Assembly (NCBI GenBank): GCA_045545235.1
Contig: JAZQAN010000064.1
Span: 1-64,000 of the forward strand
Direction of reading: 5' to 3'
DNA length: 64,000 nt
Origin: CAZNKU01 sp045545235
GTDB lineage: Bacteria > Bacillota > Clostridia > Monoglobales > Firm-18
This document shows, piece after piece, positions 53,501-62,671 of the stretch; the stretch's first letter is position 1, and the number at the start of each line of letters is the position of its first letter. The position numbers and the translations under genes are program-made. The notes beneath the pieces are model-generated. The model had not been told where the DNA came from and ran no database searches. It was given only the letters and a program-made list of their open reading frames with translations.

Positions 53501-53770
53501 GTATTTGTAGCAAAGAAAACTCTCACAATGAATCAAATTAACAAAGTATGTAAAACTGCATATAACCAATTGAAAAACGCTTTAGAAAAAATGGTAGAAG
53601 GTAATATTGAAATTAATCCCGTTGCTAATGGTACCAAGACAGCATGTGATTATTGTCCCTATAAAAATATATGCAATTTTGATCCTAATTTTAAAAATAA
53701 TAAGTACAGAGAATACACAACTGTGAAGATGGAGGAGTTTTTTGACTATGTCGACGAAATGGACAACTGA
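50510..53770 (+). CDS. addB: ATP-dependent nuclease subunit B (AddB)
   Basis: AddAB processes double-strand DNA breaks for RecA loading. The 1086-aa AddB has an N-terminal P-loop (YGTVNSGKTEQC), a degenerate helicase region, and a C-terminal RecB-type nuclease domain (GKIDRADI, VSIVDYKSS). Four cysteines for a 4Fe-4S cluster are in the right layout: C752 (NQCQYAYF), then C1046-x2-C1049-x5-C1055. ATG 50510 follows GGAGG. The gene overlaps addA by 23 bases. Confidence 0.93.
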   Translation: MALKIIYGTVNSGKTEQCFEYIKNVLDTTNEKVIYIVPDQYSLEAEKNISKRFSKIALDRIEVMNPDRLAKRTFSSVGPIMCDFLDDNAKLMIIEKAIIKVCGKLTYFIKNTQFDGFSSVVLDLIKQFKINCIDSKTLKQIAENSADVNLKYKLYDLSIIYNEYENFFDFPYADADNNMTLLAEKIYEHNLFSDVHFIFDNFSTFSKQQLTVISALIKNAVNVIFSITTDSLLPENKFDLFYKTQKTVQQLYSIACENNVEVLPNTYMDSSYFNNKELEFLCLNYFSNKKNKYTENTKSVFLCRSNDYNGEVEQVAHEISRLVRTENYRYRDFAVVYRNANTYNSIIKNCFDRYGIFYNITEPKYSKGNFIYNALTSVFQILITKYSFEAVFDFVFSCLCNIEEKNKYLLENYVLEVGNREQLWIIDKPITFKGSFSDAEFKIITESITYVRNCLNSFAANFNGRKTVAEIIDAYNDFLEYTNAENTIKKIVNNFIEKGEKEEAQEVVSVYNHVITSMNQMREYFGDTSITFEKFIKIFNSSLSNVQIDVLPSGIDDVMITSIDRFQASKAKVVFVLGTIDGVIPCGYINEGLLKSEELKELGIEEDIVQKHCDENYVIYRLFSSATDKLYVSYPMADNEGKALSPSGIIRNLKEIFPEITEIQNIYDRINILEEVEGIIPTFNKIIKNKDNSFWNVVLKWYKDNKPELYNVIKNAKEYTNLSPKLRNDIIKKLYGEEIKSSISRIEKYNQCQYAYFIRYGLNIDVRKECKLKPNDYGTYMHEIIEKFSEFASSEGWENITHELCSQKASEITKLVLDEYLSDLYKESKRHQYLFNKIVFTMDTVLWNITCFYQQSGYVSIGQEISFGDDGDLAPILINLSNGTEVKLRGKIDRADIRRTENGDFVSIVDYKSSSKDIDFGKILCGIQIQLPIYLDAVCKGFAKEGENILPAAMLYYHINDPIINGNPTMADTDIEEQIKNELKMKGVIYESENIPSVFVAKKTLTMNQINKVCKTAYNQLKNALEKMVEGNIEINPVANGTKTACDYCPYKNICNFDPNFKNNKYREYTTVKMEEFFDYVDEMDN

Positions 53771-56700
53771 ACAACAGCATGCAATAGATGTTCGCAATTG
53801 CAACACACTTGTTTCGGCAGCAGCGGGTTCGGGAAAAACTGCTGTTTTGGTTGAACGTGTTATTAATATGATTACTGATGAAAGCAATCCAGTATATGTA
53901 AATCAACTACTGATTGCTACATTTACTAACGCTGCTGCATCAGAAATGAAAGAGAGAATATATAAATCTCTACAGGGCAAAATAAGAGAGAATCCTCATA
54001 ATTCATATTTGAGAGAACAGCTTGTTCTTTTGGGACAAGCACAAATATCGACAATACACTCTTTTTGTACAAATTTAATTCGTGAGAATTTTCATCTGTT
54101 AAATATTCGTCATGATTTTGAAATTGGTGATGACGTAAGAATTTCATCACTGAAAAAAATTGCAATTGATGAAATAATGGAAAAATATTACATTGAAGGA
54201 AATACTGCGTTTCATAATCTTGTGGATTCTTTCGGTGGTAAAAAAAATGACGATGATCTTGTTGGAATTATATTTGCCGTATATAAATATGCAGAAAGTT
54301 TATCAAACCCGGAAGAGTGGTTACGAAAATGCCATACAAATTTAGATTCAATTGATTTTGTCGATAGTTTGAAAAAATTTATTGTTAATTCACAAAATGC
54401 AATTTTGAATGATATTATAAAAGAATATTCAATTGCTCTTGATATTATTGAAAACGATTCCGGATTATCCGGATATTTTGAAGCGTATAGTAACGAACTT
54501 AATTTTTTCAAAACCATGCTTGTTAAAAATGATGATGTTATTAAAGCTGTTGAATCTTTTAAATTTGGTTCTTTAAAACCTAAGAAAAAAAATACGGATC
54601 CAAATAATCATATTGTTGTTAAAAAGATTCGTGAAAATGCAAAGGAACTTTTTGAACAAATTAAAGATTTGTATTCTTATAATGATATGTTTGTTGAAAC
54701 AGAAATCAAGTTAATGTTACCATATATTCAAACAATATGTAATCTTGTTATAGAGTTTAAAGAGAAATTTTCAAATTTGAAAAAATCTGAAAATTTATTG
54801 GATTTTAACGATCTTGAACATTTTTCAATTAAACTACTTATAGAAAATGAAGATATAATAAATTACTATAAGTCTACATATAAGGAAATTCTGGTTGATG
54901 AATACCAGGATACTAATGGTGTACAGGCATATTTGTTTGAGTTATTATCAAACGGCAATAACCTTTTTATGGTTGGTGATGTAAAACAAAGTATATACGG
55001 TTTTAGGAATTCAAACCCAAAGTATTTTATAGAGAAATATAATACATATTCTTCAGAACAATCTAAAAACTGCAAGATTATACTTTCAAAAAATTTTCGA
55101 AGTAGTAATGTGATATTGCGTACTATAAATTGTTTTTTTAACAATATTATGATGAAAGAACTGGGTGGAATAGATTACTGTAATGGTCATAGTTTAATAT
55201 ATGGAAATGAAACAATAAAAGATATTGATAAACCAATTGAAAGATATATTATAAATAAAAAAAAGGCTGACAATATTGGTTTGGAAGACTTTGGCGAGGA
55301 TAAAAACAAAGCTGAGGCAATTTTTGTTGCTGACAAAATATATAATCTTGTAGAAGTTGAAAAACAGCAGATTTATGACAATAATACAAACTCATACAGA
55401 CAAATAACATATAAAGATATTGTAATATTGATGAGAAAAACTAAAAATACAGCAGCATTATATGCTGATGTACTTGGCGAAAGAGGAATTCCGGTCTATA
55501 CCGCTGAATCGGGCGGTTATTTCAATTCTGTTGAGATCGCAACAGTTTTATCTTTTTTAAAAGTTATCCAAAATCCTCTTCAGGATATTCCATTACTTTC
55601 AATTATGCGTAGCCCTATATACGGATTTGATGACAATCTAATTGCAGAAATACGCTCAGAAAATTCAAACACATATCTTTATAATGTTTTGAAATCATCA
55701 AAAAACAAGAAAGCAAAAGAATTTATAACTATTATCGAAAAATTCATTGATTATGCGAAATACAATAATGTTGGTGCCGTAGTCAGAAAAATTGTTTACG
55801 ATACCGGATATTATCATTTTGTTGGTGGATTGGAAAATGGTACAATAAAAATGTTGAATCTTAGTCTGTTATGTGAACGGGCTGATGAATTTTCAGCAAA
55901 TTCTTATAAAAATGTTTCAAATTTTATATTATACATAAATAATATGCTGGAATCCGAAACTCAATATTCTGCACCAAAACTTATAAGTGAAAATGATAAT
56001 GTTGTGACAATAATGTCAATTCATAAAAGCAAAGGTTTAGAATTTCCTGTTGTGTTTTTATGTGAGACCGGTAAAGGAATTAACAAACGAGATTTATCAG
56101 ATAACTACATTTATGATGAAGAGCTTGGGCTTTCTATTAACATTATTGATATTAGAAGACATTTGAAATATACACCATATATAAAAAAAGCTTTTGCTTT
56201 CAAAAAAACATTTGATATCATAGCTGAAGAAATAAGACTTTTGTACGTTGCTCTTACACGTGCCAAATACAAGCTAATTGTTACTGCTACATCAACTGTA
56301 AATGGAGATTTTTATACAGAAAAAAATATTACTCCATCTGACATTTTTTTGTATAAAAACTATATAGGAATGCTACTTTTGAATATAAATGGAATTCCTT
56401 CGCCTGAAATTTATAATGCAGTTGATATTTTATCAAAAGATAAGACAATAAATAAAACAACCGATGATTTACCAAAAACTAACAATTACAGCTATTTATA
56501 TGAAGAAATTGCATCTATTTTAGATTATGAGTATGCTTATAAAAACAGTAGAGCTATTCCTTCAAAAAAATCAATTAGTGAAATGATAGACGAAGATATA
56601 AGTTTGATTAAAATATCGAATGGTGATTCTAAAATTACACCTGCACAAAGGGGAACACTGATTCATTTTATTTTACAAAACATTGAACTTTCTGATGTTT

Positions 56701-57098
56701 CAACAATTGATGATATTAAAAGACAGATAAACAACATGATATCAAAAGGGATGTTTGATTCAAAGAGCAAAAATATAATAGATACCAAAGCTATATATGC
56801 TTTTTTCGAAAGTGAAATCGGAAAAAGAATGTTGAATTCAAAAAAAATATTACGTGAATTTAAATTTTGTGTAGATTTTCCTGCTGAAGAATTGGGATAT
56901 GATTCTATAGATGAAACTGTACTCATTCAGGGTGTTATAGATTGTTGTTTTATAGAAAATGGTGAATTTGTTATTATAGACTATAAAACAGGTAGTTTAA
57001 AAGAAAAATATAAAAAACAACTTGAACTATACAGACGTTGTTTGGAAATATCTACAGGAATTAATGTAAAAGAAACATTTATTTATCCTTTGATATAA
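53748..57098 (+). CDS. addA: ATP-dependent helicase/nuclease subunit A (AddA)
   Basis: AddA is the UvrD-type helicase and nuclease of AddAB. The 1116-aa protein starts with TEQQHAI (Q motif), Walker A SAAAGSGKTAVLVERV, motif II ILVDEYQDTN, motif III GDVKQSIYGFR, motif V MSIHKSKGLEFPVV, motif VI LLYVALTRAKYKL and a C-terminal nuclease domain (LIQGVIDCCF, FVIIDYKTGS). The ATG lies within the end of addB after GGAGGAG; the open frame could begin at TTG 53742, two codons earlier. Confidence 0.95.
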   Translation: MSTKWTTEQQHAIDVRNCNTLVSAAAGSGKTAVLVERVINMITDESNPVYVNQLLIATFTNAAASEMKERIYKSLQGKIRENPHNSYLREQLVLLGQAQISTIHSFCTNLIRENFHLLNIRHDFEIGDDVRISSLKKIAIDEIMEKYYIEGNTAFHNLVDSFGGKKNDDDLVGIIFAVYKYAESLSNPEEWLRKCHTNLDSIDFVDSLKKFIVNSQNAILNDIIKEYSIALDIIENDSGLSGYFEAYSNELNFFKTMLVKNDDVIKAVESFKFGSLKPKKKNTDPNNHIVVKKIRENAKELFEQIKDLYSYNDMFVETEIKLMLPYIQTICNLVIEFKEKFSNLKKSENLLDFNDLEHFSIKLLIENEDIINYYKSTYKEILVDEYQDTNGVQAYLFELLSNGNNLFMVGDVKQSIYGFRNSNPKYFIEKYNTYSSEQSKNCKIILSKNFRSSNVILRTINCFFNNIMMKELGGIDYCNGHSLIYGNETIKDIDKPIERYIINKKKADNIGLEDFGEDKNKAEAIFVADKIYNLVEVEKQQIYDNNTNSYRQITYKDIVILMRKTKNTAALYADVLGERGIPVYTAESGGYFNSVEIATVLSFLKVIQNPLQDIPLLSIMRSPIYGFDDNLIAEIRSENSNTYLYNVLKSSKNKKAKEFITIIEKFIDYAKYNNVGAVVRKIVYDTGYYHFVGGLENGTIKMLNLSLLCERADEFSANSYKNVSNFILYINNMLESETQYSAPKLISENDNVVTIMSIHKSKGLEFPVVFLCETGKGINKRDLSDNYIYDEELGLSINIIDIRRHLKYTPYIKKAFAFKKTFDIIAEEIRLLYVALTRAKYKLIVTATSTVNGDFYTEKNITPSDIFLYKNYIGMLLLNINGIPSPEIYNAVDILSKDKTINKTTDDLPKTNNYSYLYEEIASILDYEYAYKNSRAIPSKKSISEMIDEDISLIKISNGDSKITPAQRGTLIHFILQNIELSDVSTIDDIKRQINNMISKGMFDSKSKNIIDTKAIYAFFESEIGKRMLNSKKILREFKFCVDFPAEELGYDSIDETVLIQGVIDCCFIENGEFVIIDYKTGSLKEKYKKQLELYRRCLEISTGINVKETFIYPLI

Positions 57099-57123
57099 GT
57101 GTGTAAAAAAAATGTTTTTTTAC

Positions 57124-57152
57124 TTGAAAATTGCTCTTTTCTTTGATATAAT
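57124..57152 (+). promoter_or_regulatory. Sigma-A promoter of the ireB-murJ-murT operon
   Basis: TTGAAA (57124-57129), 17 bases, TATAAT (57147-57152). It is 26 bases past the addA stop, with no clear terminator in between, so some read-through from addBA is possible. The leader is about 70 bases. Confidence 0.8.
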
Positions 57153-57227
57153 TAAAAATGTGTTTTTCTTTTTTTAAAAACATCACTTTGGGACATTGTT
57201 TATAATGTGTATTTGGAGGTAATTATT

Positions 57228-57476
57228 ATGGGTGAAACGATGAAATTTGATGGCTTAAACAAAAATGTTGATCCTAAAAAAATTATAATGGATGTTTATC
57301 AGGCATTAAAAGAAAAAGGTTATAATCCAATAAGTCAATTTGTTGGATATATAATGTCGGGTGATCCGACGTATATAACCAGTCATAACAATGCAAGGGT
57401 GTTAATTATGAAACTTGAACGTGATGAATTGGTTGAAGAATTGTTCAAAGAATATTTAAGAGAGGAACATATATAG
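57228..57476 (+). CDS. ireB: IreB family regulatory phosphoprotein (UPF0297)
   Basis: IreB is a small substrate of the PASTA kinase IreK that affects cephalosporin tolerance in Enterococcus. The 82-aa protein has the family text KKIIMDVYQALKEKGYNPI, QFVGYIMSGDPTYITSHNNAR and ERDELVEELFKEYL. ATG 57228, seven bases after GGAGGT, is chosen; an upstream ATG at 57207 has no ribosome site. In many Firmicutes ireB sits beside ruvX (yqgF) and a DUF1292 gene; here it precedes murJ. Confidence 0.93.
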   Translation: MGETMKFDGLNKNVDPKKIIMDVYQALKEKGYNPISQFVGYIMSGDPTYITSHNNARVLIMKLERDELVEELFKEYLREEHI

Positions 57477-57486
57477 GTGATTAGTT

Positions 57487-58983
57487 TTGGAAAAATCAAT
57501 TAAAACAGTCAGCTTTATGATGATTGCAACACTTTTTTCAAAAGTTGCCGGATTGTTACGAGATATTTTTATAGCTGCAAAGTATGGAACTGAAACTACA
57601 CAAGCTGTTGCATATAGTTACGCAAGCAGTTTACCGGTTCAATTGTTTGATTTTACACTTGGGGCAGCTGTTTTGGCAACTTTTATTCCTATTTTCAACA
57701 CTTACATTGAAAGTGGAGATAAAAAAAGGGCGTTTGAATTTTCAAACAATTTTATTAATGTTGTTGTTTTCATATCAACGATTATTTGTATATTGGGTAT
57801 TCTCTTTTCAAAACAGATTGGTCTATTTATTGCCCCTGATTTGAATATTGAAACACAACAACTGCTTCAAAAATTAATTGTTATTGTTTTACCAACAACT
57901 ATTTTTACCGCGTTAGCATACAGTTTTGTTGGTATTTTACAATCACTTGGCGAATTTAACGTCCCAGCTATAATAAGCATGGTTTCAAATATTGTAATAA
58001 TTTTATATGTCTTATTTTTTGATAATATATATGGTTTATGTGTTGCAATGCTTGTAGGGTGGGCTATGCAGTTTTTAATCCAAATACCATCATTAGTTAA
58101 AAAAAATTATAAATATCGCTTCACTTTAAATTTTAAAGATGATGGAATAAAGCAAGCAATGGTATTGGCAATTCCTATCCTGGCAAGTTCTTGGGTTCAG
58201 CCTATTACAGTTTTTGTAAATAAAAGATATGCATCTGCCATACTTGGTGGTGGACCTGCACTGGATTATGCAAACAGGTTTTACATAATCATATGTGGTG
58301 TTTTTGTTTTAGCAATAACTAATTATATATTCCCTGCTTTGTCAAAAAAAATCGGCTCAAACGACGGAGATGGCTTTAATGAAATATTAACTAAATCATT
58401 ACGAGTAATGTTTTTAATTATCGCACCTATAAGTGTAGGAATGTTAATGTTATCTGATGACATTATTATGTTAGTATACGGGCGTGGTCAGTTTAATGAA
58501 AATTCAATAAAACTCACATCATTAGCATTAAAATATTTTTCATGTGGGATGATAGCTTATGGTGTTAATGAAATATTAAACAAATGTTTTTACTCAATGA
58601 AGAATGCAAAAACACCAATGATTGCGTCAATTATAGGTATTTTAGTTTCAGTTTTTCTTGCTTCAATATCTGTCAATGTGTTTGATTTTGGTATTGCCGG
58701 TTTGGCAATTAGTTCTTCTGTTTCATCATTTGTAGTTGCAATTGTTTTACTTTTGTATATGCAAAAAAAACATAAGGTAATAAACAAGGAGATGGTATTA
58801 TTTGTTTTTAAAATATTGATTTCCGTTTCTTTTATGTCCTTGGCGGTTTATGCTTGTGAACTAACAATGATGAATATTAATATGTTGTTAAGATTAATTT
58901 TAATAACATTAATCGGCGGTATTATATATTTTCTTTCTTTATTTTTATTTAAAATTGAAGAAATACGCGAGGTGATTAAATGA
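57487..58983 (+). CDS. murJ: Lipid II flippase MurJ (MviN)
   Basis: MurJ moves lipid II across the membrane in peptidoglycan synthesis. The 498-aa protein has about 14 membrane helices and the MviN features KSIKTVSFMMIATLFSKVAGLLRDIFIAAKYG, DFTLGAAVLATFIPIF, LASSWVQPI and LVYGRGQFNENS. Start is TTG, six bases after AGGTGA. Its stop overlaps the start of the next gene (ATGA). With a ligase and a glycosyltransferase behind it, transport of a different lipid-linked sugar is a less likely alternative. Confidence 0.9.
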   Translation: MEKSIKTVSFMMIATLFSKVAGLLRDIFIAAKYGTETTQAVAYSYASSLPVQLFDFTLGAAVLATFIPIFNTYIESGDKKRAFEFSNNFINVVVFISTIICILGILFSKQIGLFIAPDLNIETQQLLQKLIVIVLPTTIFTALAYSFVGILQSLGEFNVPAIISMVSNIVIILYVLFFDNIYGLCVAMLVGWAMQFLIQIPSLVKKNYKYRFTLNFKDDGIKQAMVLAIPILASSWVQPITVFVNKRYASAILGGGPALDYANRFYIIICGVFVLAITNYIFPALSKKIGSNDGDGFNEILTKSLRVMFLIIAPISVGMLMLSDDIIMLVYGRGQFNENSIKLTSLALKYFSCGMIAYGVNEILNKCFYSMKNAKTPMIASIIGILVSVFLASISVNVFDFGIAGLAISSSVSSFVVAIVLLLYMQKKHKVINKEMVLFVFKILISVSFMSLAVYACELTMMNINMLLRLILITLIGGIIYFLSLFLFKIEEIREVIK

Positions 58984-60545
58984 TTAAAATGTTTCAAAAC
59001 AGTATTTTTCTTTCTGGAATCAAAAAAATTTTTGAAAAAATTTCTGACAAATGTAATGAAAGTTTGATTATTTGGTTTTTTTCGCAGAAATTATTTGAAC
59101 TTATATCTAATGTATTTAAAAATAGTATGTTGTATTCTTTTTTTAAAAATACTTTTGAAAAAATATCGGTTAAATGGAATGAGAGCCAAATTGGATGGTA
59201 CGTTACACGTAATTTGGATGATAACAAATCACACAATAGTTTCTTTTATCGTTTCATAAACTTTTTAATAAACAAAACCTTTAGTATCAATTTGAAGGGT
59301 GTAGTTGGAGAAAAAATAAAAAGCAGTTCTATTTTAAATATACTTTCACACTATGAAATTGGAGTATATTTAATGTTACTAATACTTCCAATAGCTCCAA
59401 CTATGGTATGTGTTGCCGTAGCTGTATTTACAATTTTGTCTTTCTTTATTAAGAGTATTGTAAAAAACAATTTAATAATAAAGATTGATGCTTTTGTATT
59501 TTCTACAATTATTCTTCTTGGTGCTTTTTTAGTATATTCAGTTTCTTCATACTCGATTTTGTCAAGTATTAAAGTTTTTATGGTATATGCTGTTTTTATT
59601 ATCTTTATGTTTTTAACAATTTCTTGTGGAAGCAACAAGAAAAATTTTAATATAATGATTGTTTTATTCAGTATTTCAGGATTGATTGTTTCGTTGTATG
59701 GAATTTATCAAAAATTTTTCGGAAATAATCAGGGACATGCATGGGTTGACACATCAATGTTCTCTGATATTTCAATGAGAGTATATTCTACATTCGGCAA
59801 TCCAAATGTCTTCGGTCAATATCTTTTAATTTTAATACCATTATGTGCGGCTATGATTTATGCTTCAAAGCACTTTATGACCAAATTGTATTATTTTATA
59901 GTTATGAGTTTGGGATGCGTATGTATGTTACTTACTCATTCACGTGGATGTTGGATCGGTTTAATTTTAACTTTTATTATTTTTGTATTCTTTGTTGATA
60001 AAAGATTACTTATTTTTATTTGTGCTGCATTTTTGCTTATGCCTTTTATTATGCCCGAGAGTATAATTCATAGATTTGCAAGTATAGGTGACATGGGTGA
60101 TTCATCAACATCTTACAGAGTTAGTATATGGATGGGTACATTAAAAATGCTCAAGGACTATTGGCTGATAGGTGTTGGTGTAGGTAACGAGGCTTTTAAT
60201 AAGGTGTATCCATTTTATAGTTTAGAAGCTGCAGTAGCAGCACATTCACATAATTTTTATTTACAGGTTTTTTCTGAATTAGGATTAACAGGTATAATAA
60301 CTTTCTTTATAACTATTTTTATTGCTTTAAAAAAGATTCTGGTTGGATATATCGTTGGTAAAAAAAATAAATATTCTCTCATATGTGCAGGAATTTTTGC
60401 CGGAGTTTTGGGTCTAATGGTAGAAGGATTTTTTGATTATGTATGGTACAATTTTAGATTTTTTGCAATTTTCTGGTTGATTTTTGGCATTGGTATTGCA
60501 TCAAGGAGGTGTGCTTGTGACGAAAATTTTACACGTTATAAGTGA
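58980..60545 (+). CDS. O-antigen ligase/polymerase-like membrane protein (Wzy_C)
   Basis: A 521-aa protein with about 10-12 membrane helices in its last 400 residues. The Wzy_C/WaaL signature is present: STFGNPNVFGQYL, LLTHSRGCWIGL, SYRVSIWMGTLKMLKDYWLIGVGVGNEAF and AAHSHNFYLQVFSELG. The N-terminal 100 residues are not membrane-spanning and hold a tandem duplication (residues 5-40 and 46-81, both with N-S, FEKIS, K-x-NES, W). Such proteins join or polymerise lipid-linked glycans outside the membrane. The acceptor is unknown. Its 3' end overlaps the GT4 gene by 29 bases. Confidence 0.85.
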   Translation: MIKMFQNSIFLSGIKKIFEKISDKCNESLIIWFFSQKLFELISNVFKNSMLYSFFKNTFEKISVKWNESQIGWYVTRNLDDNKSHNSFFYRFINFLINKTFSINLKGVVGEKIKSSSILNILSHYEIGVYLMLLILPIAPTMVCVAVAVFTILSFFIKSIVKNNLIIKIDAFVFSTIILLGAFLVYSVSSYSILSSIKVFMVYAVFIIFMFLTISCGSNKKNFNIMIVLFSISGLIVSLYGIYQKFFGNNQGHAWVDTSMFSDISMRVYSTFGNPNVFGQYLLILIPLCAAMIYASKHFMTKLYYFIVMSLGCVCMLLTHSRGCWIGLILTFIIFVFFVDKRLLIFICAAFLLMPFIMPESIIHRFASIGDMGDSSTSYRVSIWMGTLKMLKDYWLIGVGVGNEAFNKVYPFYSLEAAVAAHSHNFYLQVFSELGLTGIITFFITIFIALKKILVGYIVGKKNKYSLICAGIFAGVLGLMVEGFFDYVWYNFRFFAIFWLIFGIGIASRRCACDENFTRYK

Positions 60546-61632
60546 TTCTAATATTGGTGGTGCAGGAAAATATCTTTTGACATATTTAGAAAATTGTGAC
60601 AAAAGTAAATTTGATGTTAAAGTTGTTTTACCAATAAAAAGTAAACTTATATCTGAAATAGAAAAATTGGGCTTTCAGTATATCGAAGTTGATTATCTTG
60701 CAGAACAAACATTTAACATTAAAGCTGTTAAGTTATTAAAAAACATTTTCAAAAAAAACAACCCTGATATAGTTCATGCACACGCATGTCTTTCTGCTCG
60801 AATTGCGGCGAGAATGGCTAAGGTTAAAGCTATTATTTATACAAGACATACTGATGCAGCAAGAAGCAAAATTTTGACCAATCCGCTTGGTAGATTGGTG
60901 AATAAAATTGTCAATGACTATCTTGCTGATGGTATAATTGCTGTTTCGAATACAGCAAAGAAAAATCTTTTAGATACCGGAATCAGCGAAAAAAAAATAA
61001 AAGTTATTTATAACGGTGTTAATCCTATGGAAAGGGTTGACGATGATGAAAAAACAAAAATTTACCATAAATTTAACCTTGACCCAAATAAGCGAATTAT
61101 AGCTATAGTTGCACGTTTAGAAGAAATAAAAGGACATGAACATTTTATTGATGCTGCAAAAATTGTACAAACCAAAGGGTATGATGCGTTATTTGTTATT
61201 GCCGGGGTAGGAGCACGTGAGGAATTTTTAAAAAATTATGTCCGTGAACAAGGTGTAGAAAATGTTATTTTTCTTGGTTTTGTAGAAAACATTTCGGATT
61301 TGAACAACATAATGTACATACAAGTTAATGCATCTTTATATGAAGCTGTTGGATTGGCTGTGTTGGAAGGTATGAGAATCGGCGTTCCTGCAATTGTAAG
61401 CAGTTACGGTGGTAATCCTGAACTTACTAAAAATGGCATTAATGGTTATGTTGTTAATGGTCAGAGTTCTGAAGAAATTGCAGAAAAAATCATGTTATTG
61501 CTTGATGATGACGTTTTGTATAAAAAATTGTCGAATAGTGCTGTTGAAATATTTAACAATAATTTTACATCTTCTGTAATGACAAAGAATATGGAACAGT
61601 ATTACACAGAAATTTTGGAGGGAAAAAAATGA
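60517..61632 (+). CDS. Glycosyltransferase family 4 protein
   Basis: A 371-aa GT-B enzyme. It has the N-terminal donor-fold glycine motif SDSNIGGAGKYLLTYLE, DIVHAHACLSARIAARMA, IAVSNTAKKNLLD, KIKVIYNGVN, and in the C-terminal half AIVARLEEIKGHEHFIDA and the E-x7-E motif (ASLYEAVGLAVLEGMR). It probably adds a sugar to a lipid-linked envelope precursor at the cytoplasmic side. GTG 60517 is chosen, six bases after AAGGAGGT; this site lies within the upstream gene. Confidence 0.88.
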   Translation: MTKILHVISDSNIGGAGKYLLTYLENCDKSKFDVKVVLPIKSKLISEIEKLGFQYIEVDYLAEQTFNIKAVKLLKNIFKKNNPDIVHAHACLSARIAARMAKVKAIIYTRHTDAARSKILTNPLGRLVNKIVNDYLADGIIAVSNTAKKNLLDTGISEKKIKVIYNGVNPMERVDDDEKTKIYHKFNLDPNKRIIAIVARLEEIKGHEHFIDAAKIVQTKGYDALFVIAGVGAREEFLKNYVREQGVENVIFLGFVENISDLNNIMYIQVNASLYEAVGLAVLEGMRIGVPAIVSSYGGNPELTKNGINGYVVNGQSSEEIAEKIMLLLDDDVLYKKLSNSAVEIFNNNFTSSVMTKNMEQYYTEILEGKK

Positions 61633-62123
61633 GTAGAAAGTTTAATATTATTGACATAATTATTATTTTAATTATTGTAATTGGATTAGTTGTTGCAGGC
61701 ATATTTTTTGTAAAATATTTAAATAATGATAAAAGTGTCAACACAACTCAATCCGAACAGAATAAAACAAAACTTAATTTTACAATAGAAATATTAAACG
61801 TATCTGAAAATAATGCAAAAATGTATAAAAAAGGTCAGGAAGTCAAATTTGATGCCTATGGAAAATGTAAAGGTCGAATAGAAGACGTAGTGATTGAGCC
61901 ATATAAAATTGTAACTAAAAATACTGAGGTTGGTGAGGTATTAGTTACGGAAATTCCAGACAGATATACTGCTATACTAATTATAAAAACTGACGTAGTT
62001 AAAGATAAAATGAAATATTCATGTAATGGTGAAAGAATTTCAATAGGTAAATCATTACCTATTAAGATCAAAGGCGCAGCGGCAGCAAACTGTTACATTA
62101 CTGATTTGTATGAAGTTAAGTGA
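61629..62123 (+). CDS. DUF4330 domain-containing protein (first copy)
   Basis: A 164-aa protein with one N-terminal membrane helix (about residues 7-30) and an exported beta-rich domain. Features are NIIDIIIILIIVIGL, KGQEVKFDAYGKCKGRIEDV and PDRYTAILIIKTDV. It overlaps the GT4 gene by four bases and is followed by a second, divergent copy. DUF4330 proteins have no known role. Their place between a glycosyltransferase and murT suggests a role in envelope assembly. Confidence 0.8.
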   Translation: MSRKFNIIDIIIILIIVIGLVVAGIFFVKYLNNDKSVNTTQSEQNKTKLNFTIEILNVSENNAKMYKKGQEVKFDAYGKCKGRIEDVVIEPYKIVTKNTEVGEVLVTEIPDRYTAILIIKTDVVKDKMKYSCNGERISIGKSLPIKIKGAAAANCYITDLYEVK

Positions 62124-62134
62124 GGTGTATATCA

Positions 62135-62656
62135 ATGATTATTAATTCTAATGGTAAAATTTTTGGTAAAATAAGTATTGTTGATGTTTTGATAATCATA
62201 CTTATTATTGCAGCTATATTTGGAGCGTATTTCAGGTTTTCAAATAATCCAAGTGATACAAAGGTAGAAAGCGCATCTACATTGGGTGAATATGAAAAAA
62301 CTGATTTTTATTATACTATAAGCATAAAAGAAATTCGCGAAAACAATAAAAATCATCTTATAGAAGCCGTTGGGGAAGAGTTTTGTCTTAATGGTGATAC
62401 TAGTTTCCCAATGGGTAATTTGGAAGCTTATGAGTTAGAAGAGGCTAAAACACTTGTTTATTTAACTGATGGAAGCGTAGTCAGCAAAACAATACCTGGT
62501 AAATATGATGTTAATTTGACATTTAAAATCAATGGTTACGAAAACAAAGGTGGTTTCTTTACAAAACAATTATATGAATTGTGTGCAGGAAGGTCTTATT
62601 CAATAAGTTCATTGCATTGTTCGGTATATGGTACTATAGAAAATATCTGGAAATAA
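62135..62656 (+). CDS. DUF4330 domain-containing protein (second copy)
   Basis: A 173-aa protein with the same plan as the previous gene: a short cytoplasmic tail, one membrane helix (SIVDVLIIILIIAAIFGAYF) and an exported domain ending in a short Cys-containing tail (SLHCSVYG). The phrase IPGKYDVNLTFKINGY matches the IPDRYTAILIIKTDV part of the first copy, which supports common origin. ATG 62135 is seven bases after GAGGTG. Confidence 0.72.
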   Translation: MIINSNGKIFGKISIVDVLIIILIIAAIFGAYFRFSNNPSDTKVESASTLGEYEKTDFYYTISIKEIRENNKNHLIEAVGEEFCLNGDTSFPMGNLEAYELEEAKTLVYLTDGSVVSKTIPGKYDVNLTFKINGYENKGGFFTKQLYELCAGRSYSISSLHCSVYGTIENIWK

Positions 62657-62671
62657 TAATCGGGTGAAAAA

